Positions 10,432-19,900 are shown, numbered from the stretch's first letter. The stretch is DNA of 64,000 nucleotides from JACJYC01 sp964558465 (GCA_964558465.1 CAZLEF010000030.1:11371-75370), one strand, 5' to 3'. Notes: generated from the sequence alone by a model not told the origin. Program-made: numbers and translations.

Positions 10432-10435
10432 CCTT

Positions 10436-11500
10436 ATGCGACCTGCAACGATCCTATTGCTCATATTGCTCCAATCCTTTTTGGTGAACAGTTGTATTGA
10501 AGTCATTGATTTTGACACCGGGCGCACAGGCGGAATCCTGGTGATCGACGGCACGATTTCCAATGCCGAACCTCCCTATACGCTGAGGCTTCGCGAAACC
10601 GCGCCCACCGAGCGGATCACACTGCCTGTATCCGGCGCTGTTGTAACCATTTTTGACAACCTGGGACAATCCGAAACCTACCAGGAGGACGCCGACGGCG
10701 CCTACCTGTTGTGGGGGCAAACGGTAAGGGGCATACCCGGCAATACCTATCATATCCGGGTGGAACTGCCGGATGGCGAAGTTTACGAATCTGAACCCGA
10801 AACCATCCCCCGGACGGAAACCCGGCTGGATTCCCTTTATTTCGATTTCGAAAGAAAAAATGACCTGAACGAGATCGGCAATGTGATCTCTTATTGGGTG
10901 GTGAATGCCTATGTGGATGCAACCATCAACCCGCTACCTGGTGAAAACGCCTTTTTCAGGTGGGATGTGGAAGAGGTCTATTTGCTTACCCCAACCGATT
11001 TTCCCGATCCCTTCGGGGTTGTTCCGCCACCCTGTTTTGTCTATGTTTATCCCTCCGGCAAGGATTTTCAATTGTTGGACGGCAGAGAAAACCAGCCTTC
11101 GAAGATCAACGGGCTGAAAGTGGCTACCCAGGTTCTGGATCATCGGTTTACAGAGAAACATTATTTTACGGTCAACCAGGTTGGATTATCAGAAAAAGCT
11201 TTTGTTTATTGGGATAAGATCAGCCAGACTGTGGCCAATGTAGGCTCCATTTTTGATACGCCGCCCGCTGCCATCAAGGGCAATTTATCGAATGTCCGGA
11301 ATAAGGATGAAGTCGTATTGGGATACTTTGGCGCGACTTCAACTACGCTGATCCGGAAGTTTTTGCTGGCGTCGGATCTTCCGATCCCGGTCATCGACGA
11401 ATGTGAATTTACCCCCTGGCATTTTGGCGATTATCCGGGCAGGTGCCTGGATTGCTTGTCGGTACCCAGCGCCACATATAAACGCCCCGATTTTTTTTAA
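10436..11500 (+). CDS. DUF4249 family lipoprotein
   Basis: A 354-residue DUF4249 protein, the usual lipoprotein partner of this type of TonB receptor. The signal peptide ends in a lipobox, FLVNSC (Cys20), followed by the family's opening beta-strand pattern (GILVIDGTISNAEPPYTLRL) and further family words: VSGAVVTIFDN, GNTYHIRVELPDGEVYES, and a C-terminal PAAIKGNLSNV...VLGYFGA. It should be anchored on the outer membrane next to the receptor encoded 4 bp upstream. By analogy with SusD it may cap the receptor or bind ligand, but the family has no settled function. Paralogous to the protein at 15842, where gene order is reversed. Confidence 0.9.
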   Translation: MRPATILLLILLQSFLVNSCIEVIDFDTGRTGGILVIDGTISNAEPPYTLRLRETAPTERITLPVSGAVVTIFDNLGQSETYQEDADGAYLLWGQTVRGIPGNTYHIRVELPDGEVYESEPETIPRTETRLDSLYFDFERKNDLNEIGNVISYWVVNAYVDATINPLPGENAFFRWDVEEVYLLTPTDFPDPFGVVPPPCFVYVYPSGKDFQLLDGRENQPSKINGLKVATQVLDHRFTEKHYFTVNQVGLSEKAFVYWDKISQTVANVGSIFDTPPAAIKGNLSNVRNKDEVVLGYFGATSTTLIRKFLLASDLPIPVIDECEFTPWHFGDYPGRCLDCLSVPSATYKRPDFF

Positions 11501-11505
11501 CTTGT

Positions 11506-11513
11506 TATATTTG
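11506..11513 (+). promoter_or_regulatory. Probable -7 element of the FG-GAP gene at 11588
   Basis: TATATTTG matches the Bacteroidota -7 box TAnnTTTG. It lies in the spacer between DUF4249 and the third FG-GAP lipoprotein and would give a leader of about 70 nt. No convincing TTG is seen 17-23 bp upstream (the region is a T-run), so the -33 part is weak. Confidence 0.5.
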
Positions 11514-11587
11514 CATTACCCTTTACAGGTCGTCAATAGAGACCATTAGGGTGGCATGTATTTACTGATCTGTAAAATGGTTATATC

Positions 11588-14500
11588 TTGACTCTTTTTA
11601 ATCGCGTATCGAGGCCCGGACCACCCTTTAGGCGGTTAAAATTCGTCGGTTCATCGATCTGGTTCGGCCTTTTGTTATTGCTCCTCCTGCTTACCGGGTG
11701 CCAACCTTCTGCTTCCTCCCCCTTTACCCTGATGAAAAGCGTGGGGGTCGATTTTCGAAACGACCTGACCGAAACAGACTCCTTCAACATCATCGAATAC
11801 CTGTATTATTACAACGGCGCAGGCGTCGCCGCAGGAGATATCAACAACGATGGCCTGGCCGACCTCTTTTTCGCAGCCAACGAAGGCGCGGATCAACTTT
11901 ACCTGAATCAGGGCAATTTTAAATTTAAAAACATCACGGAAGAAGCCGGCGTTGGAGCGGAAGGTTGGTCGACAGGCGTCACCATGGCGGATGTCAACGG
12001 CGACGGCTTTCTGGATATCTATGTCTGCCAATTGGGAGGAGGGTACAAAGGGAAAAAGGGCCGCAACCGCCTGTATATCAACAACAGCAACGGCACGTTC
12101 AAAGAATCCGCCCGCGATTATGGGCTCGATTTCAGCGGCTTCGGCACCCACGCAGCCTTTTTTGACTATGACCGGGATGGAGACCTGGATGTTTACCTGC
12201 TCAACCATTCGGTCCATTCGGCTGAAAATTATGGCAACGCCTCCATCCGGAATATCCGCGACCCACTGGCCGGCGACCGGCTCATGCGCAACGATGGCGG
12301 CCGATTCACCGACGTAAGCGAACCGGCTGGTATTTTTGGCAGCAGGATCGGCTTCGGATTAGGGGTTGCAGTGGGCGACCTCAATGGCGATGACTGGCCT
12401 GACCTGTACGTTTCCAACGATTTTCATGAAACCGATTACCTCTACCTCAATAATGGAGACTCAACAGGGGTGGGCGTCGCTTTCACCGAGTCCCTGGAAA
12501 AAACTATCGGACATACCAGCCAGTTTTCCATGGGAAACGCCATTGCAGACTACAACAACGACGCCCTGCCCGATATCGTTTCCCTGGATATGAAACCGCA
12601 GGACGAGGCGATTTCCAAAAGCTCTGTCGGCGCCGAACCGTATAATATCTACCAGCTCAAGCGAAGTTTTGGCTATTACCACCAATTTCCGCGCAATATG
12701 CTTCAACTCAATCTGGGCGCCCGTCAGGGGGACAGCGAACCTGCCTTTGCTGAAATTGGTCAATTGGCGGGAATCGACGCGACCGACTGGAGCTGGTCGG
12801 CCTTGCTCGAAGATATGGACAATGACGGCTGGAAGGATCTTTTTATTGCCAACGGGATCTGGCGCAGGCCCAACGACCTGGATTACCTCCGGTATTCGTC
12901 CAACCAGCAAATCCAGAATTCCGCTTCGGACCTTGAACTGGCCGCCAAAATGCCGGACGGACTCGTGAGCAACTACGCCTACCGGAACAAAGGCAACCTG
13001 ACGTTTGAAGATGTTTCCACTGCCTGGGGCTTCGACGAAGCCGGCGTTTCCAACGGCGCCGTCTTTGCCGACCTGGATAATGACGGGGATAAAGACCTGG
13101 TGATCAACAACCTCAACGCGCCGGCGTCTGTTTACCGGAACGATGCCGCCACAGGCAATAATTACCTTAAAATCAAGCTGGAGGGCAAAAAATTCAACAC
13201 TTGCGCCATCGGAGCGAAGGTCCGGTTGAATGTTGGCGACCAGGTCTTGTTGCAGGAGGTGTATACCAGCAAGGGATACCTGTCCTCTACCGAACCCGTC
13301 CTGCTTTTTGGCATAGGAACGGCTTCTGAAGTTGATCGCCTTGAAGTGAGGTGGCCAATGGGCGAGGTGACCGTCCTGAAAGATATCCGGGCCAACCAAT
13401 TGCTGACCATCCAGCAACCGGACCCCGGTGGACGCGCCCAAAAAGAGCCCACCCCGGAACGGGCGCCGCTTTTGACCCCTGTGGCCAATGACCCCGGTTT
13501 ATCGTTTATTCACCAGGAAAACAAATTTGAGGATTTTGATAACGAACGCCTGATCCCCCACCTTTTGTCTACCCAGGGGCCGAGAATGGCGGTTGCCGAC
13601 GTCGATGGCGACGGTATGGAAGACCTTTATGTCTGCGGCGCTCAAGGGCAATCCGGCGCCTTGTATTACCAATCGAAAAACGGCGCCTTTGTTCAGCGCC
13701 AGGATTTTTTTGCGGATAATGCCGGCAGCGAGGAGACAGATGCCGCCTTTTTTGACGCTGACCGGGATGGCGATCCGGATCTCTACCTGGTCAATGGCGG
13801 CGCTGAATTCCGGGAACAATCCCCCTTTCTGCAGGATAAATTGTACCTGAACGACGGAGCAGGCAATTTCAAACCGGCTTCCTTACCCCAGTCGTTTGAG
13901 AACGGATCCTGCGTCGTTCCCCTGGACTTTAACGGCGACGGCGCCCTCGATCTGTTTGTGGGGGCGCGTTCCGTTCCCGGCGCCTATGGCCTGGACCCCC
14001 AAAGCAGTTTGCTGCAAAATGACGGGAAAGGCGGATTTGCCGATGTAACCCAAACACATTTGCCCAACCGGGGCAAACTGGGCATGGTAACGGACGCCTG
14101 CATCGTGCGGCAGAATGGGGGGTGGACTCTGGCCGTAACAGGCGAATGGATGCCCGTCAAAATATTGACCCCGGGCCCAGGCATCTGGGAAGAAAAAGAC
14201 CTGCCGGCATCACGTGGTTGGTGGAACCGCGTGGCGGCCTCCGACCTGAACGGCGATGGAACCGACGACCTCGTGCTGGGCAACCTGGGGCTCAACAGCG
14301 CCCTGAAAGCCTCAGTCGAAGAACCGGTCGGGCTTTATGTGAATGACTTTGACGGTAATTCCACCACCGACCCCATTCTTACCTGGTTCAAACAGGGCAA
14401 AGAATACACGTTTGTGTCTACAGACGAACTGATCGGCCAGTTGACCGGTATCAAAAAACAACTCAGGGATTATGCCTCTTTTGCCGCTCTGACCTTCGAC

Positions 14501-14923
14501 GATCTTTTCGAACCCGCCGCATTGCAGGGCGCAGTGGTGAAAAAAGCGGAACGCCTCGCCACCTCTCTGGCGCTCAGCGACGGAAAGGGCGGTTATCAAC
14601 TCATCGACCTGCCTCTGGAGGCGCAGTTCAGCCCGGTGTACGCTATTTTGGCAGACGATTTTGACGCCGACGGCAAGAAGGATATTTTATTGGCCGGCAA
14701 TTTTTACGGCGCCAGGACGGCCTTCGGCATTTATGACGCCTCCAGGGGTATCCTCCTGACGGGCGACGGCGCAGGCGGGTTTAAAGCACCGGCCACGAAC
14801 CAGTACGGATGGCGGATTGACGGTGAGGTGCGCGACCTGAAAAGGGTAAAAACGGCGAACGGAACTTTAATTGTGGCGGGGCGGAATAACGCGGCATTGA
14901 AGGTGCTTGAAAAGAAAAAATAA
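11588..14923 (+). CDS. FG-GAP/VCBS repeat lipoprotein with ASPIC/UnbV domain
   Basis: A 1111-residue paralogue of the proteins at 3 and 2548. A TTG start at 11588 gives a proper signal peptide with a run of leucines and lipobox LLTGC (Cys38); the ATG at 11577 is out of frame and stops at once. N-terminal propeller repeats (DINNDGLADLF, DVNGDGFLDIY, DYDRDGDLDVY), a central ASPIC/UnbV domain (GAKVRLN, KGYLSS, LFGIG, VRWPMG) and C-terminal repeats (DVDGDGMEDLY, DFNGDGALDLF) are in the same order as in its paralogues. Probably a surface-exposed lipoprotein. It follows a TonB/DUF4249 pair but has its own -7 box at 11506, so it may be a separate unit. Ligand unknown. Confidence 0.9.
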   Translation: MTLFNRVSRPGPPFRRLKFVGSSIWFGLLLLLLLLTGCQPSASSPFTLMKSVGVDFRNDLTETDSFNIIEYLYYYNGAGVAAGDINNDGLADLFFAANEGADQLYLNQGNFKFKNITEEAGVGAEGWSTGVTMADVNGDGFLDIYVCQLGGGYKGKKGRNRLYINNSNGTFKESARDYGLDFSGFGTHAAFFDYDRDGDLDVYLLNHSVHSAENYGNASIRNIRDPLAGDRLMRNDGGRFTDVSEPAGIFGSRIGFGLGVAVGDLNGDDWPDLYVSNDFHETDYLYLNNGDSTGVGVAFTESLEKTIGHTSQFSMGNAIADYNNDALPDIVSLDMKPQDEAISKSSVGAEPYNIYQLKRSFGYYHQFPRNMLQLNLGARQGDSEPAFAEIGQLAGIDATDWSWSALLEDMDNDGWKDLFIANGIWRRPNDLDYLRYSSNQQIQNSASDLELAAKMPDGLVSNYAYRNKGNLTFEDVSTAWGFDEAGVSNGAVFADLDNDGDKDLVINNLNAPASVYRNDAATGNNYLKIKLEGKKFNTCAIGAKVRLNVGDQVLLQEVYTSKGYLSSTEPVLLFGIGTASEVDRLEVRWPMGEVTVLKDIRANQLLTIQQPDPGGRAQKEPTPERAPLLTPVANDPGLSFIHQENKFEDFDNERLIPHLLSTQGPRMAVADVDGDGMEDLYVCGAQGQSGALYYQSKNGAFVQRQDFFADNAGSEETDAAFFDADRDGDPDLYLVNGGAEFREQSPFLQDKLYLNDGAGNFKPASLPQSFENGSCVVPLDFNGDGALDLFVGARSVPGAYGLDPQSSLLQNDGKGGFADVTQTHLPNRGKLGMVTDACIVRQNGGWTLAVTGEWMPVKILTPGPGIWEEKDLPASRGWWNRVAASDLNGDGTDDLVLGNLGLNSALKASVEEPVGLYVNDFDGNSTTDPILTWFKQGKEYTFVSTDELIGQLTGIKKQLRDYASFAALTFDDLFEPAALQGAVVKKAERLATSLALSDGKGGYQLIDLPLEAQFSPVYAILADDFDADGKKDILLAGNFYGARTAFGIYDASRGILLTGDGAGGFKAPATNQYGWRIDGEVRDLKRVKTANGTLIVAGRNNAALKVLEKKK

Positions 14924-14937
14924 GTCAAAACGGAGCG

Positions 14938-15325
14938 CTAAATTTTCTGGTTCAACCCCAACTCCTCCAGAATTTTCCTGACTTCATCAATCGGCAGGTT
15001 GACGATTTCAGCGATGAGGTCAATGGCCAGGCCTTTTTGGTGGGCGTTTTTGATCACTTCCAGGGTAGTTTGTTCTTTGCCCTCTTCTTTGCCCTCTTTA
15101 ATGCCCACCTTTTTACCCGTCTTTATGCCTTCCTTTATGCCTTCTTCTTTAGCTTTGTTCAGCAAAAATTGTTCAATACCCATTGGATAAATTTTTCCGG
15201 TTATTTTATCAAGTTGTTCCTCAAAGGTACGCACATTTTCTTTATTTTTAAAACGCACGTATGATCAGAAAATCCTCGAAAAGGTCCTCGAGGATGGCTT
15301 TCCAGAGCGTGTCATCGCGTTTCAT
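14938..15325 (-). pseudogene. Internally deleted Rpn/PD-(D/E)XK transposase-like nuclease
   Basis: Remnant of a Rpn-family (PD-(D/E)XK) nuclease gene. The original 5' end is present at 15325 reading left (MKRDDTLWKAILEDLFEDFL, a typical family N-terminus), but after about 20 codons it runs into a stop at 15248-15250. The 3' end follows in another frame from about 15258 (VRFKNKENVRTFEEQ, then the family's Lys/Glu/Gly-rich tail with KEEGIKEGIKTGKK, ending QKI). The catalytic middle, roughly 200 residues, is missing. The tail frame is 106 codons long and could still be translated from a GTG at 15258, but it has no active site. Converges on the FG-GAP gene with a 14-bp gap. Confidence 0.82.
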
Positions 15326-15441
15326 AAAGGAAATTATAAATACAAATTTAAACTTAAAAGTTTTAAATATAAAAATAAAATAACATTATTTTTTAAAAAA
15401 TTACTCCTCCAAATTTCAATAAAACCTAAGGTTAAACGGAC

Positions 15442-15645
15442 TCAGGTTTTTTTAGCGTATTCATAAACTTCCTTTTTGAACGCCAATTCCATCTGCTCCC
15501 GGTCAAATTCTTTTTCATTGTTGGCCAGAAAAACAGTCGCTACCCCGTTGCCGATAAAATTTGTGATGGCCCGGGCTTCCGACATAAACCGGTCGACCCC
15601 CAGCAGCAGCGCCAACCCTTCAAGCGGAATGACCTTTACGGCTCT
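15442..15645 (-). pseudogene. 3' fragment of a dicarboxylate/amino-acid:cation symporter
   Basis: Read leftward from about 15645, this stretch translates into the C-terminus of a DAACS family (GltP/DctA-like) symporter: VIPLEGLALLLGVDRFMSEA, then ARAITNFIGNGVATVFLANN and a charged tail ending AKKT before a TGA at 15442-15444. That is the last transmembrane part of a protein normally about 400 residues long. Upstream it breaks off at an in-frame TAA next to a short duplication (GCCGTAAAGA-type), and no more of the transporter is visible. It is therefore dead and probably left behind by a deletion, next to another broken gene. Confidence 0.78.
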
Positions 15646-15751
15646 TTACGGCAGAGTGTGTCGAAGCCAGAGGAGTTTGTGCACATTCGATAATTTCTGC
15701 AAACCGCCGGACGAAATCCAGATAATTCCCTGAATCCTGTCAAAAAAAATT

Positions 15752-15759
15752 AGTTTTGC
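15752..15759 (+). promoter_or_regulatory. Probable -7 element of the second DUF4249/TonB operon
   Basis: TAGTTTTG fits TAnnTTTG and lies 83 bp before the DUF4249 start at 15842. No clear -33 TTG is seen. The rest of the spacer 15646-15841 shows no gene. Confidence 0.45.
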
Positions 15760-15841
15760 ACAGTTCGTTTTGAAGCCCTGCCAAATTATCCCTCCCCGAT
15801 AACCAATTTCATTTTCTGTCAGGATTTAAAACCATCCGATT

Positions 15842-16957
15842 ATGTTGTTGAAACCGCGTTTCCTGTGGCTGTTTCCTTTATTCGGGCTTTCCGCTTGTGT
15901 CGACCCGGTGGTGCCGGCGTATAATTACCTGTCGGGCTTCGTTTTTATCGAAGGGGAAGTGACCGACAAACCCGGCGAAACGGCCGTGCGCATCAGCGAA
16001 TCCAGATTGGTATACGGACAGTATTCTTCCGCCCCCGTTTCCGGGGCCACGGTCAAAATCCTGGACGACCAGGGCGGGGAAACCCCTTTGTCGGTGATCG
16101 AAATTGAAGGAACTTATCAGGCGCCGGAGCATTTTGCGGGCCGTCCGGATCTGGGGTACCGCATGGAAGTCATTTTGCCCGACGGCCGGAATTACCGCTC
16201 AGGGTGGGAAAAACTGCCCGAACCCGTGGCGATGGATACCCTTTACGCTGATTTTGATCCGGAATACGAATACGACGAAAAAAAGGGCGCCTTTGTTCCG
16301 GCCCATCGCATTCGCGCAGATTGGAGGGACCCCGCCGATGTGAAAAATTATTACGAATGGCGGTTTCGGGTGTACAAAGAGGCCCTCTTTTGCGCATCCT
16401 GTTTCGGCAGCGTTTACCGGGACGGGGAATGCATCCGGGTGACCACGCTGCCGGCTTCCTTCCGGTACGATTACCTCTGTTACGAACCCTGCTGGACCAT
16501 CTCCTTTGGCGACAAGGTCGATGTTTTCTCCGATGAATTTGTCGACGGCAATCCGATCAGGGCGCGCGAGGTCGGGTCGGTCATTTTTGACACGCACCAT
16601 CCCGTCCTGGTTGTGGTCAGCCAGTATGCCATTACCCTCGACCATTACCGGTTTAAATTGCTGCTGAAAAACTTGTCATCCGAAACCGGCGGCCTCAATG
16701 CCACACCCCCCGCAGCTATTATCGGCAACATCGTCAACACGAATGACCCAGAAGAAAAGGTCCTGGGTTACTTCGGGGCCTCCGCCAACCGGAGCCGTTA
16801 TCTTTTCATCGACCGGTTATCCACTCCGGGGGCGCCAACCGGGGGGTATCTGCCCAATCTGGAACCGGCCCCGCCCCCGCCTGCCTCCACACCGCAGGCG
16901 CCCTGCATAGAAAGCGCCACCCGCACCGGAACAAAGCCGGAAGGATGGCCGGATTAG
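15842..16957 (+). CDS. DUF4249 family lipoprotein
   Basis: A 371-residue DUF4249 lipoprotein. The signal ends in lipobox GLSAC (Cys19). Family features follow: FVFIEGEVTDKPGETAVRIS, PVSGATVKILDDQGGETPLS, GYRMEVILPDGRNYRS, and near the end PPAAIIGNIVNTNDPEEKVL followed by GYFGAS. It carries an extra Cys-rich patch (residues about 180-220: ALFCASCFGS, ECIRV, YLCYEPCW) not seen in the paralogue at 10436; the cysteines could form disulfides. Here the lipoprotein precedes its TonB receptor by 53 bp. Probably an outer-membrane partner of that receptor; ligand unknown. Confidence 0.88.
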   Translation: MLLKPRFLWLFPLFGLSACVDPVVPAYNYLSGFVFIEGEVTDKPGETAVRISESRLVYGQYSSAPVSGATVKILDDQGGETPLSVIEIEGTYQAPEHFAGRPDLGYRMEVILPDGRNYRSGWEKLPEPVAMDTLYADFDPEYEYDEKKGAFVPAHRIRADWRDPADVKNYYEWRFRVYKEALFCASCFGSVYRDGECIRVTTLPASFRYDYLCYEPCWTISFGDKVDVFSDEFVDGNPIRAREVGSVIFDTHHPVLVVVSQYAITLDHYRFKLLLKNLSSETGGLNATPPAAIIGNIVNTNDPEEKVLGYFGASANRSRYLFIDRLSTPGAPTGGYLPNLEPAPPPPASTPQAPCIESATRTGTKPEGWPD

Positions 16958-17010
16958 ACCCGGATCGACCCAAACAAAACAAATTGGAAAGCCATATTAA
17001 ACCATAACCG

Positions 17011-19446
17011 ATGAATTTAAAAACCTGGCCCGTGATGTTTCATCGGGATTTTCTGGTCGCGGCAATCGCCTTTCTTTTTTCAATCGCGGCTACCGGACAG
17101 ACTTACCGGCTGGACCTGAAGATCACGGACATAGAAACCGGCGACCCATTGCCGGTGGCTACCGTCCGGATACTGGGCGCCAACCGGGCAGAAACCGCCG
17201 ATGTGAATGGGAATTTTCACCGCAACCTTCCTGCCGGGTTTTATGAGGTGGCTGTCAATTATGTCGGTTACCGCGAAGGCAGCGCACTGGTTCATCTCAG
17301 GCGGGATACCCTGATCCGGATTCAGTTGGAAAGTGAGATCACCGACCTTGAAACGGTCGAGGTGGTCGGCAGTAATGCTGCCATGTCCCTGTCCCAACCA
17401 TTTATGGGGGTAGAACGGCTCACCACCAAACTATTGGAAGTGGCGCCGGCCGCGATGGGCGAGGCAGATGTGCTGAAAGGGCTTCAAATGCTGCCCGGCG
17501 TAGGTTCCGCAGGCGAAGCCTCGAACGGCATCAGCGTGCGGGGCGGGTCTCTCGACCAGAACCTGGTGTTGCTCGACCACGCGCCGGTCTTTAACCCCAC
17601 CCACCTCTTCGGCTTGTTTTCTGTATTTCCGCCGGACGGCCTTGCCGGCGCCGACTTGTACAAAGGCAATGTACCTGCCCGGTTCGGCGGAAGGGCTGCC
17701 GCCGTGCTGGATGTCAAAATGCGCAACCCTTCCTCCAACAAACCCTTGCTTTCGGGCGGGATCGGGCTGGTTTCCAGCAGGATCACCCTGGAAACCCCCA
17801 TCGTGAAGGACCAATTGCACGCCCTGGCGGCGGTGAGGGCAGGTTTCAACGATTTCTGGTTCGGGTTACTGGAACGCCTGAAAGATACCCGTGCCAATTT
17901 TGGCGATGCGCTGCTGAAATTGCGCTGGCGGGCCGGCGACCGCCACTCATTGGTGTTTACCGGATTTTACAGCCGGGATGTCTACCAGATCGACCTGATC
18001 AACAGTTTCAACGGTATCATTTCAGATAAAAATATTTACGATTACACTACACTCAACGGCACATTGGATTTTCAGTACAGCCTGAGCGACCGGACTTACC
18101 TCCAGACCATACTCGTCAGTTCGGACTTTCAACCCGGCATCCGTTTCCCGGAAATCCAATCCGAAAATGAGGTTGAATTCCGCTCCCGCCTGCATTATGC
18201 GGAATTGAGCTCCCGGCTCTTCCACCAGGCCGATAAAGATTTGCTGCTGACCGGCGGCGTACAGGTCACCCGTTACGACAACCGGCCGGGAGAACTGGAT
18301 CCGGGCCTTTCCACAACGGTCAACGCAGTGGAATTGCCCAAAGAGATCTCTTACGAACTGGCCGCGTTTGCAGAAAGTGAATGGGCGCCTTCCGAAGCCT
18401 TTTCCTTCTCCGCCGGGCTGCGGTATTCCCGTTACCTGCAAACGGGGCCGCTCGGAGTCAGGACTTACGCTCCCGGGCAGAATCCGGATGAAGACCTGGT
18501 GACCGGCGAAACTTTTTACAAAAGCGGAAAAGTGATCAAATCCTTTGGCGGCCTGGAACCCAGATTGGGCCTGAGGTGGAGCGTGAGTAAAAAACTGTCG
18601 GTAAAAGCGAGTTATTCCCTGATGCGGCAGTACCTGCAAAACGTATACAACACCACAACCCCTTTGCCGACCTCCAGGTGGAAATCGTCCGGGGAATACA
18701 TTCAACCGCAAAAAAGCCAACTGGTGTCGGCCGGCATCTTCTACCAGTTAAGCCCCCAGTACCTGGTGAGTCTCGAATCGTATTACCGGCCTACGGACAA
18801 CCTGCTGGAATACAAACCCGGCGCAGATTTTTTTCTGAAAAAATTTGTGGAAACGGATTTGCTGCAGGGGACCGGAAAAGCTTACGGAATCGAGTTCAGC
18901 CTGCAAAAAACCGCCGGCAAAAACACCGGATGGTTCAATTATACCTATGCCCGGGGCTTCAACCAGATAAAAGGAGAGGGGTTCAGCAATCAGATCAACG
19001 ATGGGAAACAATACCCCAATAATTTTGACCGGCCCCATACCCTCAACATCATTTATACCCTGGCGGACCAGGCCCACCATTCCCTCTCGTTGAATTTTAC
19101 CCTCAGCAGCGGCAGGCCTTATACCATACCCAACGGGTATGCAGAGATCAACAACGTGGTCGTTCCACTTTTTCTGGAACGAAACAACAGCCGCATACCG
19201 GACTACCACCGGCTTGATCTCTCCTGGCGGATCCACAACCCCAGTATGAAAAAAAAGCGATGGACCGGCGACTGGATTTTCACCGTCTATAATATCTACG
19301 GCAGGAAAAACGCTTATAATGTGTATTACGGCCCCAGGGCGGGCGGCCTTGGATATATATTTGGCAGCAGTTATCTGGGGTCCTACCGGTTGTCTATCTT
19401 TGGAGCGCCGATCGTATCGCTGACGTATCAGTTCAAGTTTTCGTGA
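17011..19446 (+). CDS. TonB-dependent outer-membrane receptor with carboxypeptidase-like domain
   Basis: An 811-residue TonB-dependent receptor, paralogous to the one at 7966. The signal peptide (FLFSIAATGQ) is followed by a carboxypeptidase-like regulatory domain (LKITDIETGDPLPVATVRIL), a plug with ISVRGGSLDQNLVLLDHAPV, FNPTHLFGLFS and YKGNVPARFGGRAAAVLDV, and a barrel ending with the aromatic strand SLTYQFKFS. It forms an operon with the DUF4249 gene 53 bp upstream; the Rrf2 regulator begins 15 bp downstream and may be co-transcribed. The likely role is uptake of a polymer fragment or chelate across the outer membrane; nothing in the sequence fixes the ligand. Confidence 0.92.
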   Translation: MNLKTWPVMFHRDFLVAAIAFLFSIAATGQTYRLDLKITDIETGDPLPVATVRILGANRAETADVNGNFHRNLPAGFYEVAVNYVGYREGSALVHLRRDTLIRIQLESEITDLETVEVVGSNAAMSLSQPFMGVERLTTKLLEVAPAAMGEADVLKGLQMLPGVGSAGEASNGISVRGGSLDQNLVLLDHAPVFNPTHLFGLFSVFPPDGLAGADLYKGNVPARFGGRAAAVLDVKMRNPSSNKPLLSGGIGLVSSRITLETPIVKDQLHALAAVRAGFNDFWFGLLERLKDTRANFGDALLKLRWRAGDRHSLVFTGFYSRDVYQIDLINSFNGIISDKNIYDYTTLNGTLDFQYSLSDRTYLQTILVSSDFQPGIRFPEIQSENEVEFRSRLHYAELSSRLFHQADKDLLLTGGVQVTRYDNRPGELDPGLSTTVNAVELPKEISYELAAFAESEWAPSEAFSFSAGLRYSRYLQTGPLGVRTYAPGQNPDEDLVTGETFYKSGKVIKSFGGLEPRLGLRWSVSKKLSVKASYSLMRQYLQNVYNTTTPLPTSRWKSSGEYIQPQKSQLVSAGIFYQLSPQYLVSLESYYRPTDNLLEYKPGADFFLKKFVETDLLQGTGKAYGIEFSLQKTAGKNTGWFNYTYARGFNQIKGEGFSNQINDGKQYPNNFDRPHTLNIIYTLADQAHHSLSLNFTLSSGRPYTIPNGYAEINNVVVPLFLERNNSRIPDYHRLDLSWRIHNPSMKKKRWTGDWIFTVYNIYGRKNAYNVYYGPRAGGLGYIFGSSYLGSYRLSIFGAPIVSLTYQFKFS

Positions 19447-19461
19447 AAATGTCGCACCGCC

Positions 19462-19881
19462 ATGATGTCCAAAAAATGTAAGTATGCACTCAAAGCCCTG
19501 CTTCATATTGCACGCAAAACCGGGCATGGCAACCTCCATACCGCCGATATTGCACAAGAGGAAAACATCCCCAAAAAATTTCTGGAGCTCATCCTCCTTG
19601 ATTTGAAAAAAGGCGGCTATGTCGGCAGCAAACAAGGCAGCGGAGGGGGGTATTACCTGGTTAAGGACCCCCGGCAAATCACCCTCGCCGAGATCTACCG
19701 GCTCTTCGACGGAGCCATTGCCCTCCTGCCTTGCGTGTCGCTCAATTTTTATGAAAAATGCGACGATTGCCGGGATGAACTGACATGCCCCCTTCGCAAT
19801 ACCTTTCTTGCCATCCGCGAACAAACCCTGGCAATTATGGCCGGAAAAACCATCCAGTCCATGCTGGAAAATGGAGGATAA
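19462..19881 (+). CDS. Rrf2 family transcriptional regulator
   Basis: A 139-residue Rrf2/BadM family DNA-binding protein. The N-terminal winged helix is typical: CKYALKALLHIA, then TADIAQEENIPKKFLELILL, DLKKGGYVGSKQGSGGGYYL and ITLAEIYRLFDG. The C-terminal part has cysteines (LLPCVSLNFYEKCDDC and TCPLR) at positions comparable to those that hold a cluster or sense thiols in relatives; whether this one binds Fe-S is not known. The start is the first of two adjacent ATGs. It lies 15 bp after a TonB receptor and about 20 bp before a palindrome (19901-19922) next to a -7 box, so it most likely represses the TonB receptor at 20282. Confidence 0.88.
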   Translation: MMSKKCKYALKALLHIARKTGHGNLHTADIAQEENIPKKFLELILLDLKKGGYVGSKQGSGGGYYLVKDPRQITLAEIYRLFDGAIALLPCVSLNFYEKCDDCRDELTCPLRNTFLAIREQTLAIMAGKTIQSMLENGG

Positions 19882-19900
19882 AATTTTTTCAACAAAACTC

